DNA of 64,000 nucleotides from assembly GCA_030549495.1 (NCBI GenBank), contig JAUIRK010001009.1, forward strand, positions 310,001-374,000, in the 5' to 3' direction. The DNA comes from Nectonema munidae (lineage: Eukaryota > Nematomorpha > Nectonematoida > Nectonematidae). The notes below the pieces were generated by a model, which was not told where the DNA came from, did not search any database, and was given only the letters and a program-made list of their open reading frames with translations. Below are positions 47,749 to 59,498 of this stretch, in pieces. The position numbers were made by a program, and so were the translations under genes. Numbering within the stretch: position 1 is the stretch's first letter; the number at the start of each line of letters is the position of its first letter.

Positions 47749-49505
47749 CCCATATTAGCCCAATGTCTACAAATGTAGACCTTTATTTCAAATATGATTT
47801 AATAAAAAAATAAAACCAAAATTTTAATTATTTAAAATGTGAGAGCAATATAAATCCAACGATTTTTCAAAAAAATTTAAAATTAAGACTAGTCATAAAA
47901 ATGTTGAAGAAGGGTCAAGATCAACAGAATACCGAAACTTTCTTAAATATTAGACATATCAAAAAATAATAAAAGGTTTTAAAAATGATATTCTAATATT
48001 TTTTATTTGTTTTAAAATTAGGTCTACATATCTAGGCATTGAAATAATATAATAATAAAATGTTATTTTCTGTATTTTGAAATATCTTTGATTTGATTTT
48101 TGCAGTTGATATTTTCCAGTTATCCGGAGTTATTTTATGACAAAATTAAACATTTTCAATATTTAAGAGAAGCAATAGAAGTGATTGAAAGTTAATCAAC
48201 TCAGGTTACTGATATTGTTATAACTGGGGTTCATAATGAAAATATTTCTGTAGAAGTAGCCGGTCAATTGGATGTTTTTGTAAATGAAGATTTTGGTGAT
48301 TTGAACGAAGAAAAAAACTTAAAAATGTATAAAAAAAAAGTTACACTAAACTAGCGAAAAAACATTTGAAGGCAAATTTTTTTCACTTCATCTTAAAAAG
48401 ACCGTTTGAAAGACTTACTAAATTTGCATCCTTTTCTTTGGTCTTATAATGAATTTGGATTATACGTATATTTTTTTCGATGATATAGTTAAAAAATATG
48501 GTAAACGAGATAAAAATGATCCTTCGTTTAGCATAAATAAAAAAACTAGAAATAGTAGGTATTCTTGTATTCGATCCATATTACTAAGTATATAAAAAAA
48601 GATATGTTGAAGTTCTTAGGTATTTTTTTCAACTTGAATGCAAGTTTCTTTCATAAGCAATGTCTCGAAATAATTTTCAAAAAATAAATCGTTAACTTCA
48701 CCTAGCGGATAATCAAATATTGGAGAGTTGAAAAATGGCAAAGGTGAAACCTTTATACAATTTGTTAAAATTAAAGATGACACAATTCGGTGTTATGCCT
48801 GAAAATTTGTCAATTGACGAATCAATGGTGCCGTATTTTGGGAGACACTATTGCAATCAGTTCATCAAATCAAAGCCGATTATATTTGACAATAAAATAT
48901 TGAGGCTTTACAGCTCAACGGGTGTACCTTACTGTGTTGAAATATATGAAGGTTAGACTTGTAAACTCTATAGTAAAGATATGTAAAACTCGTTTTGTAA
49001 ACGCATATATTGAAATTTATGGTGTAGATATTATGAATACAGCTCTTGCTGACTTTCAGCAAGGCATATTTGCCAAAAATGGTAAACTTTATTAATGCAA
49101 TTAATATTTTTGGTGTTTATACTTGTAATTCTTTTCTCTGGACTAAATTGTTTGATATAAAATCCAGTGAGAAAAGATGTCAACGATAGAGCTATTTCTA
49201 TAATGCCAAGAAAATGTGGTTTGCAAAAAAAATTGCGCGAATTCAATGTTTCAAATGTTAAAGACTCATTTAAATGATTTTTTACAAAAATATCATGAAT
49301 GAATTTTTGATATTATTTAAACCCAATGTCTACATATGTAAAAAAATTATTGTGAGTTGGTTTTCTTTAGATTTTTTTAGTAGACTTATAAAAAAATATT
49401 AAAAATATTTTATTTCAAATTTATTTTAGAATGTTTTTTTATCAAATAATTTAAAGGTGGTATAGGAATTTTTGACTTGTTAAATATCTTTTTTGATCAC
49501 TTGGG
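47749..49505 (+). mobile_element. piggyBac element, broken
   Basis: Flanked by TTAA at 47745-47748 and 49506-49509. The left end CCCATATTAGCCCAATG is followed by a hairpin GTCTACA-AA-TGTAGAC (47765-47780). The right end, inverted, begins CCCAAGTGATC, so the inverted match is only a few bases. The frame 48735-48956 carries AKVKPLYNLLKLKMTQFG, then LSIDESMVPYFGRHYCNQFI and KSKPIIFDNKI, then STGVPYCVEIYEG: the first catalytic Asp region of piggyBac transposases. The flanking coding DNA is interrupted. A second ACCCAATGTCTACATATGTA near 49320 repeats the left-end motif in direct orientation. Confidence 0.85.
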
Positions 49506-49509
49506 TTAA

Positions 49510-50339
49510 TCGTGATAAAATTCCAAAAATATAGGCAATAAAAAAACGGCACTGATTTTATAATTTTATAACTGCAACTTCAGCCTTTTTTCAAAAAGGT
49601 TTGACATGTTCAATATTTCGAGGTCACTTGTGAATGTCAAATTTAGATAACTCAACTTGTTGTTTATAACATTATTTAAACAAAACAATTTATAGACTAA
49701 CAAACTAATTTTATCATTAAATAAAAATGAAATTTTTGTTGGGTTTTTCAAACGTTGCACATTATTTTGAAATTTTTAAAAATATATATAAATATAACTA
49801 TTTACAAAATCGGAGGACTCGCAATAATTATTACGACTCCAAATCAAACCTCAAAACATTATATTTGAGTCTAAATATAAGTAAATGCAAAAAATTAAAT
49901 AAAACTTAGAAGGCAAGGTAAAAAATAAAAAAGTAAGAACAAAACATCGCATAGAAATTTATGAAATATAAAATATTTTGGAAAAAAAGAACAATTTAAC
50001 AAAATTACTTCAGCCATTGTGTTCATTCAATTAAATATAGAAAGAGTTAATGTAAAGAAATATGGTGACCTAAAAAGATAAGTGTTGTTTGTGTCAGTTC
50101 AATGGAATGCAGAAATAATAAATAAAAAAATTTTATAAAATACAAAAAATAATAAACTAAAAAAAAGATTTTTGAATTTTTAATTTTTTATTTTGTTTTT
50201 TGATTGGTATTTCGATATCTTTGCGGGGACTTAAAATTCTTTTATGATATTTGTGATTAGATTTCTTGCATATTATTTTGAAATTTTATATATGTGGATG
50301 TCTTCCATGGTGATTGGAATATTTATTGGCGAATTATGG
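49510..50339. other. spacer
   Basis: Very AT-rich; nothing recognised. Confidence 0.5.
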
Positions 50340-51965
50340 GAGTATGTACTATTAACTAATTGTTTAAATTGCAGTCAGGATTTACTAGAAAAAATGAATG
50401 AATTGGATTGAAGATCGTTCGACAGTGTTGTTGAAATCTTGAAGAAGGTTTGAGCTTGACAAGGGTGATGGAAATAAAGTGAGAGATTTCTAAAATTTAA
50501 GAAAAAGAAAAGTAAGTGTGTTTAATGAGGATGCGTTAGTAGTATGGGTTCAATGGTTTTTATAGAAGAAGATAGTACATTTAAAAGAGAGAGAAAGACG
50601 TTATGGCTGAAGTTGTTTGGAAAATGGCCTAGAGTTTTGATGCATGAGTTTATCATTCTATGTTGATAGGGGATGAAAAAAGGGCATATGAATAATAGAT
50701 GATAAAGTGATCTAAAGCGTCGTTGCAAAAACAGAAGTTTGATTGTCTGTGAGTTTGATGTGATATAGATATGATTTACAGAGGTGGTGTTGGAGGACTT
50801 GGTGATAATTTGTTGCCATTGATTAAAAGTGTGTAAATTCAGGTTTTGAATGAGAACGTCAGGGTTTATGGAAGTTGTTTGCGAGCAAGTCTACGCGTAT
50901 GTTTTCTTGTATGTTGGAATGAGTTTTGAGGAGAAAGTAATGTTGAATATTATTGTGAGAGTTGGTTTTCTTTAGATTTTTTTAGAGATTTGCGTAATTG
51001 TTGTGTGAGGTTGTTTAATGTACGGTTCCAAAAATGAGTGTGCTGTCTTCTAGGAAGCTGTTTTTTAGGAGTTGCGGCTTGAATACTTGCTGTGATGGAT
51101 TTATTTAGTTTAAGAGCCGATGTTTCAAGATAGTTTGTTGTATCTGTAGTAAGGGTGATGTTGTCTAGCTTAGATTTAATATTGTGAAGGAATGCTGTCC
51201 AGAATATTTGTTTGCCATAATTAGGATTTGGAATTTTTAAGAGTTTTCTAGTAAGGTCGATTTGAAAGGTTATGTATGTGTAGTCGGAGGCGGGTGGGAT
51301 GTCTCATATATGCCAATTGTGAACTATACTTCTTGTTTCGTTGGAAATGATGGTAAAATCGTTGGGTGAGATATATATTGTTTAGATGCAGTTGTCTAAA
51401 GGTTGGGGATTTATCGTTGCCAGCTATTGTTAGACTGTGAGATGCTAGAAATTCGAGTGTGAGTGAGCTTCGTGTATTTGATTTTATGTCCCAGAGGTAG
51501 GATATAGCATTTAAGTCTATGGATATAACTATATGGTAGTTGTTGTCTATGTTATGTTTGATTTGTGTAAGTGATTGAGAGAAGTTGATAAGTATGGGGT
51601 GGTTTAAGGAAGGTTGGCGGTAGAGAGAGCAGAAGAGTAAGGATTTGAAGTTTGAGGGAATAAGTGTGAAGAAGTAGTTTGAGATAAAATTTGGCTATGC
51701 TGAGATATGTGGTTTATGAAAACGCTGCAGAGTTTAGATGTTGCAAGATGTGGTTGCTGACAATTTATGCAAGAAATTTTGCTATTATCGTTTAGTAGGG
51801 TACATGATGATGTAAGTGATACCGGAATGGGATGATCTTGTTTTGGTTATCGATAGGGAGTTATTTTTCGTATCTTTGATGACTTCTTGACGGTGAATGG
51901 CCTTTTCTTTTTTAGTTGAAATGTTGTTAGATGAAGTGATTTTTAATGTCAGGTTAGGTTCAAGG
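50340..51965 (-). mobile_element. LINE remnant L1a, same family as 57.4-61.9 kb
   Basis: Read on the minus strand from 51965: a zinc-knuckle-like CINCQQPHLATSKLC, then an endonuclease part with HIVISIDLNAISYLWDIK (counterpart of HLIIFTDGNAQSLLWDVK in the longer copy), then FWNRTLNNLTQQLRKSLKKS. It stops before the reverse-transcriptase core and has many interruptions. The plus strand is G-rich and the minus strand C-rich, as in the longer copy. Confidence 0.75.
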
Positions 51966-51997
51966 TGTTTTCTAGTCCCTTAATTTAATTAAATTAA

Positions 51998-52490
51998 GTG
52001 CCGATAAACTATCTCATTTTTTATGCCTCCTATTAGTTTGAAATTATTCTGAGAACAGACAGTTTCATTTTAAAATAGTGAAAATTGCTTTATTCGTTTA
52101 TTTTGTCTCCTTTCTCTCTTATCTTAATTATATAGCAAATTTTTCAATTTTGAGTAATACGTCAGGTAAAAGTACCCTGGGTGTGTTTTCATTGACAAGG
52201 CACTGATGTACCGCTTATGTCAAACTATGAACAAATTGGTATCGTTGAGGAATCGAATCCAGAGGCTTCCGTGCTCAGTCAATCATCTCAACCAACCTGC
52301 CATGCGCTACCCATAGAGTAAAGTTTAGTAGGAGTAAAGTCATATTAGTTTTCAAAAAACTAAAGTTATGCTCTAAAAATTTTTCAGTTTTTGTTGAAGC
52401 TCTATAACTTTTTCTGATAGACTTTTTTTCCTTAAAATTATTATAAAAGGCAAATCATTGCAAAATGTTAAAAGTTATTTTACATTATTT
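51998..52490 (-). repeat. SINE-like repeat S1, copy 2
   Basis: Complement of 21545-21983, roughly 85-90% alike by eye. In the sense of the pol III boxes it reads GGTTGGTTGAGATGATTGAC and GGATTCGATTCC, the latter a near-perfect B box. It lies directly beside LINE remnant L1a. Beyond 52490 the two copies diverge at an ATTATTTATTTATT stretch. Confidence 0.65.
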
Positions 52491-53010
52491 ATTTATTATT
52501 ATTATCAGAGGTCTGGCAAGACCTCCGGGGAGACAACTCGCAAAACTTGCCAGCCTTATAATGTGTAAATCGTAAAATGCTTAAAAAATATACTTAAAAT
52601 AAAAATTTTCAAAAAATATTTTACATACATATTGAAAGCCACATTTCAAAAATTCTACCTAAAAGTTGAAAAAATTTAACTTTGAAATTGCAGTTTTATT
52701 TCATAAAAACTATATGATTGGTTGAAATATGTAATATATAATAATTTTACTTGTTTGATTTGAAGAAAGAATTAAACTGTTTTTCAATTTTTTTTTTTCA
52801 TGATATATATATCATTAGAAAGCTTATCGTTTGCTACATACTCTAGAATAATTTATTTTTGCAAAAGTTTTAAAAAATTTTAATAAATGGACATTACTTC
52901 GAAAAATTTTGTCTAAATTTTTGAAAAAATTACGGACCACCTTTTTGTTGAAGCATAATGTGTCTTTTTAAAAAAAAAAATTAAATGAAAATAGTGTCAT
53001 TGGAAAGGTA

Positions 53011-53700
53011 TACTCTTTGTGGTTAACATAGGCTAGGTTATACAAATAAATATATTTTTATTTTTCCAAAATCTGCTTTTATGTGAGGTCAGTCAAGTTT
53101 TATCTAGTTTCAAAAAATACCAATAATAATTAACGTTCTTAATTTATAAAATATTTTTTGAATATTTTATATTCACAAAGGTAAAATATGATTTTTCACA
53201 TTTTAAAATTTCATAGTTAAAGAAAACTGTCGAAAATTAATATATATTTTTTACTTTTTATGGATCAGTAGTTAGGGTCAGTATAATGTTTTTCTAATAA
53301 ATTTAAAATTATTTTTGAAGTGAAAAATGTTGATCGAATGTACAAGATTTGAAGCTATACTCTTTGTGGGTAAAATACGCTAGGTTTTACAAATAAATAT
53401 ATTTTTATTTTTTCAAAATCCGCTTTTATGTGAGGTCAGTCAACTTTTATCTAGTTTCAAAAAATACCAATAATTACCGTGATGAGTTTATATATTATTT
53501 CTTCAAAATTTTATATTCACAAAGGTAGAATATGGATTTTAACATTTTAAAATGTCATAGTTAAATAAAACTGTCGAAAATTAATATATATTTTTTACTT
53601 TTTATGGGTCAGTAGAGGTCAGTATAATATTTTTCTAATAAATTTTAAATTATTTTTCAAGTGAAAAATGTCGATTAAATGTAAGAGTTTTGTTTGATAA
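53011..53700. repeat. tandem duplication, about 347-bp unit
   Basis: TACTCTTTGTGG at 53011 recurs at 53358, followed in both copies by TTTTATGTGAGGTCAGTCAA, TATCTAGTTTCAAAAAATAC and CAGTATAAT. Function unknown. Confidence 0.8.
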
Positions 53701-54190
53701 TCGTAGTCTATTTTATTTAGTTTAGATAAAACCTTTCTAATTTTTAACGAAGGGCATTCGTTAAAAATTATACCGACAGTGTGCGAAGAATAAATCACAT
53801 TATTGATTGATTTTAGAGCATAATTATGCGAAGAAAGATTAACACATTTTGCATTACGCGTTTGTGAGCGCAGTGAATTCTTACCTCACATACGATTCAC
53901 CACATCTTTAGCACGCGTGTGTGGTTTTGTCGATTGAATGTACGAGTTTTGTTGGATAATCGTAGTCTACTTTTATTTAGTTTAGATACAACCTTTCTAT
54001 TTTTTAACGAAGGGCATTCGTTAAAAATTATACCGACAGTGTGCGAAGAATAAATCACATTATTGATTGATTTTAGAGCATAACTATGCGAAGAAAGATT
54101 AACACATGTTGCATTACGCGTTTGTGAGCGCAGTGAATTCTTATCTCGCATACGCTTCACCACATGTTTAGCACGCGTGTGTGGTTTATT
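53665..54190. repeat. R260: two tandem 260-bp units with hairpin
   Basis: AACACATTTTGCATTACGCG at 53841 recurs with one change at 54101. Each unit has a hairpin with 11-bp arms (TTTTTAACGAA, loop GGGCA, TTCGTTAAAAA; second copy 54001-54027). Each also has a GC-richer stretch of about 115 bp shared with 44150-44265. The minus-strand open frame 54163-53897 runs through one unit; the same frame in the other unit has a stop. Confidence 0.85.
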
Positions 54191-55491
54191 TTATCGGGCT
54201 AGTGTACGCTTAGTTTATTTGTAGTGTTCCTAGCTTAAATCTTAGTCAAATATTAAAACGCTTATAACTTTCATATTTCTCAACAAAATGCATCATGCGA
54301 TATATCAAATTAAAGCAATTTTTATGGGCTTTCAGAATACATTACTTATATCATAAGTCCTTAAGAAATACCATTTTACTTTTTATATTTTCCATGGGCT
54401 TCATACCATTAATTACAAGATAAGGGATGCATTTTAAACTAAAGCTCCTTTCATTAGGACAAATTTTAAACCTATATTATGTGACAATTTTCAGTACAAT
54501 TATAAAGCGACTTAACTCTCATAAACTAAATTTATTTGTAGATTTTTATAAATTAGTTTTAGTTTTTCTATTTTTTTATAAATTAACCTTCGTTTTTTTA
54601 TTGGTCAGTATAATGTTTTTCTAATAAATTAAAAATTATTTTTGAAGTGAAAAATGTAGATCAAATGTACAAGTTTTGTTGGATCGTAGTCCACTATTTA
54701 TTTTTAGATTTTTATAAAATCATTTTAGTTTTCAGTTTTTTATATATTAACATTAGTTTTTTACTTCTTTTGAAGTGCGGGTTTGATTTACACTTTGATT
54801 CGAAAAAAATATGTTTTGGATAAATATTATTTTATTATTGTTTACTGCATATAAATTTTTAAAGAGAAGATAAAAAGATCAAAATATGTGTTTTAATCAA
54901 TTTTTATCAATAAGTAATCTCATGAATTTATTTTTTTTTTCACTTTAATCCTAAATTTATTTCGATATTTTTATAAAATAATTATAATTTTCGACATCCA
55001 CATTGAAGAAATAATGAGTTTTGTTGGATAATCATAGTCTACTTTTATTTTGATTAGATACAACCTTTATAAGGGATGCATTTTAAACTAAAGCTCCTTT
55101 CATTTGGACAAATTTTTACCTATATTATGTGATAATTTCTAACACAATTATAAAGCGACTCTACTCTCAGAATCTAAATTTATTTGTAGATTTTGAATTA
55201 ATCAACCAAAATTCAAATGCGGGTTTGATTTACACTTTGATTTGAAAAAATATGTTTTGGATAAATATTATTTTTATTATTGTTTACTGCATTAAATTTA
55301 AGGAGATAAGGGATGCATTTTAAACTAAAGCTTTTTTCATTTGGACAAATTTTTACCTATATTCTGTGACAATTTCCAGCCCAATTATAAAGCGACTCTA
55401 CTTTCAGAATCTAAATTTATTTGTATATTGAAGAAATATTTTTTCAGTATAAAGAGTTTAGAAAACTCTTCTCTAATATGTAATGATATAT
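54191..55491. repeat. AT-rich region with a block repeated three times
   Basis: AAGGGATGCATTTTAAACTA at about 54422, 55071 and 55308, each followed by TTGGACAAATTTT-type sequence (54453 has TAGG) and TATAAAGCGACT. Pieces of R260 (GGATAATC-TAGTCTAC) recur near 55025. No gene recognised. Confidence 0.65.
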
Positions 55492-55526
55492 TCTCATAAC
55501 CTGTACGGTTGAACGCGGGTAGACAA

Positions 55527-55700
55527 CATGCGTGTTATCTCCAACCCGTATATTACGATGATTCTTCTCCAACCTGTATTCTACGATGATTCATCTCCAA
55601 ACTATATACTACAATGATTCATCTCCAACATGTATACTACGATGATTCATCTCTAACCTGTATGCTACGATGATTCATCTTCAACCTGTATACTACGATG
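55527..55700 (+). repeat. 28-bp minisatellite, left arm
   Basis: About six units of CTCCAACCTGTATACTACGA plus TGATTCAT, with point differences between units; the same array occurs inverted at about 57139-57300. Confidence 0.9.
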
Positions 55701-55881
55701 GTTTCTATTCCATGTACAAATAACTAGGGAGACAATGTTCAACTTTCTGTTCACATTCTGCTAGATGTAAGATTTGATATACCTCATTCGGGGAGACGAT
55801 GCTACATAAGTTATTACCTATATACATTATACCTGTATACTACGATGGTTCATCTCCAACCTTTATTCCGCGATAATTCAT

Positions 55882-56210
55882 ATCAAAGAATCGAAAAATA
55901 TTCTTTAAAAAATCAAAAAATATCAAATTTTCTGTTCATATTTTGCTACCTCATACGATGTTACAAAAGTTATTACCTATACTTTGCAATTTGCACGATT
56001 TTAAATATTATATTTGTCAAATAATCAAAATAAAATTCTGTAATCAAAGAATCGAAAAATATTCTTTAAAAAATCAAAAAATATCAAACTTTCTGTTCAT
56101 ATTTTGCTACTTCATACGATGTTACAAAAGTTATTACCTATACTTTGCAATTTGCACGATTTTAAATATTATATTTGTCGAATAATCAAAGAATCGAAAA
56201 ATGTTCAAAT
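55882..56210 (+). repeat. 161-bp tandem units, left arm
   Basis: ATCAAAGAATCGAAAAATAT at 55882 and 56043, with a shortened third start at 56185. The inverted counterpart at about 56460-56957 has three units with the same 161-bp step. Confidence 0.9.
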
Positions 56211-57482
56211 CAAAAAATATTTATTCTTTTTAAATATATCGTTGGCTCCCCTTACTTTTAAAATTGAAAGATATACCTAGTCTTTAATAATTAATTTTTA
56301 TCAAATTATGCACATACGAAACTAAAAGTAAGGGAAGCCAACGATATATTTAAAAAGAATAAATAAAATTGAAAATAAACCTAGTCTTTAATAATTAATT
56401 TTTATCAAATTATGCACATACGAAACTAAAAGTAACGGGAGCCAACGATATATTTAAAAAGAATAAGATTTGAACATTTTTCGATTCTTTGATTATTCGA
56501 CAAATATAATATTTAAAATCGTGCAAATTGCAAAGTATAGGTAATAACTTTTGTAACATCGTATGAGGTAGCAAAATATGAACAGAAAATTTGATATTTT
56601 TTGATTTTTTAAAGAATATTTTTCGATTCTTTGATTACAGAATTTTATTTTGATTATTTGACAAATATAATATTTAAAATCGTGCAAATTGCAAAGTATA
56701 GGTAATAACTTTTGTAACATCGTATGAGGTAGCAAAATATGAACAGAAAATTTGATATTTTTTGATTTTTTAAAGAATATTTTTCGATTCTTTGATTACA
56801 GAATTTTATTTTGATTATTTGACAAATATAATATTTAAAATCGTGCAAATTGCAAAGTATAGGTAATAACTTTTGTAACATCGTATGAGGTAGCAAAATA
56901 TGAACAGAAAATTTGATATTTTTTGATTTTTTAAAGAATATTTTTCGATTCTTTGTTATGAATTATGGCGGTATACAGGTTGGAGATGAACCATCGTAGT
57001 ATACAGGTATAATGTATATAGGTAATAACTTATGTAGCATCGTTTCCCCGAATGAGGTATATCAAATCTTACATCTAGCAGAATTTGAACAGAAAGTTGA
57101 ACATTGTCTCCCTAGTTATTTGTACATGGAATAGAAACCATCGTAGTATACAGGTTGAAGATGAATCATCGTAGTATACAGGTTAGAGATGAATCATCGT
57201 AGTATACAGGTTGGAGATGAATCATTGTAGTATATAGTTTGGAGATGAATCATCGTAGAATACAGGTTGGAGAAGAATCATCGTAATATACGGGTTGGGG
57301 ATAACACGCAAGTTGTCTACCCGCGTTCAACCGTACAGGTTATGAGATTATTTATTTATTTATTATTTTTTTTTAAATAACATAACTGCACTATATATTA
57401 TTTCCCCACGCCACATATTTACATTTTCACCCCTTAATCACTCACTAACCTCCACAACAACCAGTCTCACATCATTCCTTCC

Positions 57483-58419
57483 ATGTCTTCTAAAAAACAA
57501 AACGCCCAAGAAACGATTCCCCTACAACCCCCACATCTTCTCAAATCATCTCCGATCTATTCGACAAATTTATTTCCAAGACCACACTCCCCGCTGAACA
57601 CCTCATAAACTTTCAGATATTAAAATCTGATGTTCTACTCACACATTCAAACAAGATTGAATGGTTCACCAATTCAACTCTCTCTCAAATCGCTCACCCT
57701 ACACCCACTAAAACGTACTCTCAAGCCTTCACTAACAGCACTCAACCTTCTCTCATACAACCTAATCCAACAGCGAGCGCACCACCTACATTACACACAA
57801 TCACTAAATATAAGAAAACTCTCAATCCAGATCTATCAATTATGCTCACACCACTAGATCCACCCGAAAGTAGAACCGATAAAGCTAACTTCAAAATATG
57901 GAAACACACAAACATCCTATAAACATTAAAAACACGCGAAGCTCATCTTCAGAAACCCTCCTATTTCAATTCGAAAATAATACACAAAAAGAAATGGCCA
58001 TAAATTCACTAGCGAACAATGGCATCACCGCACACGACATCCCACCTAGTATTCCACGCCTAGTCCTTTCGGGCATCCCCATTGACATCCCTATTGAAAA
58101 TATCGCTGCACAGTTCCAACACGAGAACTGCTTCCTTAAAGACTTAGGCTCACTAATGTCAATTAAACCATTAGGAAAAAAGGGCGTGTACTCATTCACT
58201 ATATCATTTCAAACATCCACCAACACACTCTTCAAGCATCTTTACGAAAATCCTAAAATCATTGTAAACCACACAATTCTTCAGTCTAGAATCTTCAAAT
58301 CACGTCTTACGCAATGTGACAACTGTCTTAACAACACAACATTAAAATGTAAATCCTCATCTCCACACTGCAACCACTGGGGCAACAGAGGCCATTCTAG
58401 CACCATGCATTTTTATTAA
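57483..58419 (+). pseudogene. LINE ORF1 (gag-like), frame-shifted
   Basis: Nucleic-acid-binding coat protein of the LINE particle. The first ATG frame closes early; a neighbouring frame then runs from about 57540 (SQIISDLFDKFISKTTLPAE) to about 57918 (FKIWKHTNIL). The frame at 57898-58419 continues with LLFQFENNTQKEMAINSLAN, IPPSIPRLVLSGIPIDIPIE, ENCFLKDLGSLMSIKPLGKK and zinc-knuckle sequence CDNCLNNTTLKC then HCNHWGNRGHSS. A tryptophan stands where the related copy at 63.2 kb has cysteine (CNHCGDRGHS), so that knuckle is damaged. At least two frame changes are needed to explain it. Confidence 0.75.
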
Positions 58420-58580
58420 TGATCCCTCCAAACTGTCCTGCTCTAATTGTCATCAACACCACTCCTCTACATATGACAAATGCCCATTTCAAAAACAACA
58501 CACCAAAAACCTAAGCGATGCACATTCTAACATAATCAAAAACTTTTTATGCTAAACATACTGCACATCAACACTAATCA

Positions 58581-59285
58581 TTGCACCCTTGGCTGGTCAA
58601 ACCTACTCAACGTCTTATGCTTTTCTTTTTCGATGTTTTTTCTCTCAATGAACCTTACAAACACAAACTTTCTTTTCCATCACATACAAATGAATACACC
58701 TCCCTTTACATTACACCTCTAACATACTACTCAGCATGTATACTTATTATGTCCACACTACGTTTCACATTTCTTAGGCAATTCTCATCACAGCAATTTG
58801 TTTTTGCGATCATTTTCTCCCCTAATTTACCTCTTTTTTTCTGCTCCTACTACTCACCTCCTTTCAATACAAAAGCATTCACAGACGAATTTACACACGC
58901 TCTAAATCAAGCCAAGACATACACAGCATCGCTCTCAAGCTCATATCATCTGATAATTTTTACAGACGGCAACGCTCAATCTCTTCTTTGGGACGTGAAA
59001 GAAAACATACGCGGTATGCAATCTCTCTCTTTCATCACACAACACAATCTTCACATATGTGATAACTCCAAGAACCCAACTTTTCTTAAAATTGTCGAAA
59101 ATAACATAGTTTCATCACACATTGATCTCACTCTTGCTACACCAAACACATACAACCTCATTTCCAACTGGGCCATCTCAGATCAACCATCCACATCTGA
59201 CCACCACTACATCACGTTTCAGTTCGATTTCACCGCAGCCTCTCATACGCGCCTTCCAACAACATCTGTAAAGCACATTCACTGA
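58581..59285 (+). pseudogene. LINE ORF2, endonuclease part
   Basis: APE-type endonuclease that nicks the target DNA. Visible blocks: FFCSYYSPPFNTKAFTDEF, HLIIFTDGNAQSLLWDVKEN (GDFNAHSPLWG-type block, first Gly changed to Thr), SSHIDLTLATPNTYNLISNW, and the final DQPSTSDHHYITFQF with the catalytic SDH. Sequence upstream of 58581 that should hold the first catalytic residues is interrupted. Confidence 0.75.
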
Positions 59286-59498
59286 CTCACATTTCTGCGA
59301 ACGCTCACTACAAATCTACCGAAACACACACCTGCACTATCTACCTCCACCGAAATTGATGCTGCCGCACTCAAAATCAACAACACGATTTCATCTGCCA
59401 TCTCTTGTTCCACCCCCTCCGACCACTTCCCCAGAAGAAAACACGCTTACTTTTGGACTACAGCTTTAACCCAACAAAAACAAAATCTCCGCCATGCC

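Larger units (their letters stand above)
55492..57347. mobile_element. foldback (palindromic) element F1, copy 1
   Basis: Starts TCTCATAACCTGTACGGTTG and ends with its complement at 57347. Each arm runs: terminus with GAACGCGGGTAGACAAC, then five or six 28-bp units (CTCCAACCTGTATACTACGA type), then a unique block (CATGTACAAATAACTAGGGA, GATGCTACATAAG), then 161-bp units (two in the left arm, three in the right), then a centre with GTTGGCTCCC and its complement GGGAGCCAAC. A 106-bp part of the centre is duplicated (56330 and 56435). The 80-codon frames on both strands are the same 161-bp unit read in either direction and are not genes. No transposase was seen. Confidence 0.85.

Noticed and set aside
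53897-54163. 88-codon minus-strand frame with basic residues
   Set aside because: It spans two repeat units whose 260-bp period does not keep frame, and the sister unit has a stop; treated as repeat R260.
55527-55700. Regular 28-bp repeats resembling a CRISPR array
   Set aside because: Units are contiguous without spacers, part of a foldback element in a eukaryotic genome; a minisatellite explains them.
56493-56896. Two near-identical 80-codon frames on the minus strand and one on the plus strand
   Set aside because: They are the same 161-bp tandem unit read in overlapping windows and in the mirrored arm; no protein signal.
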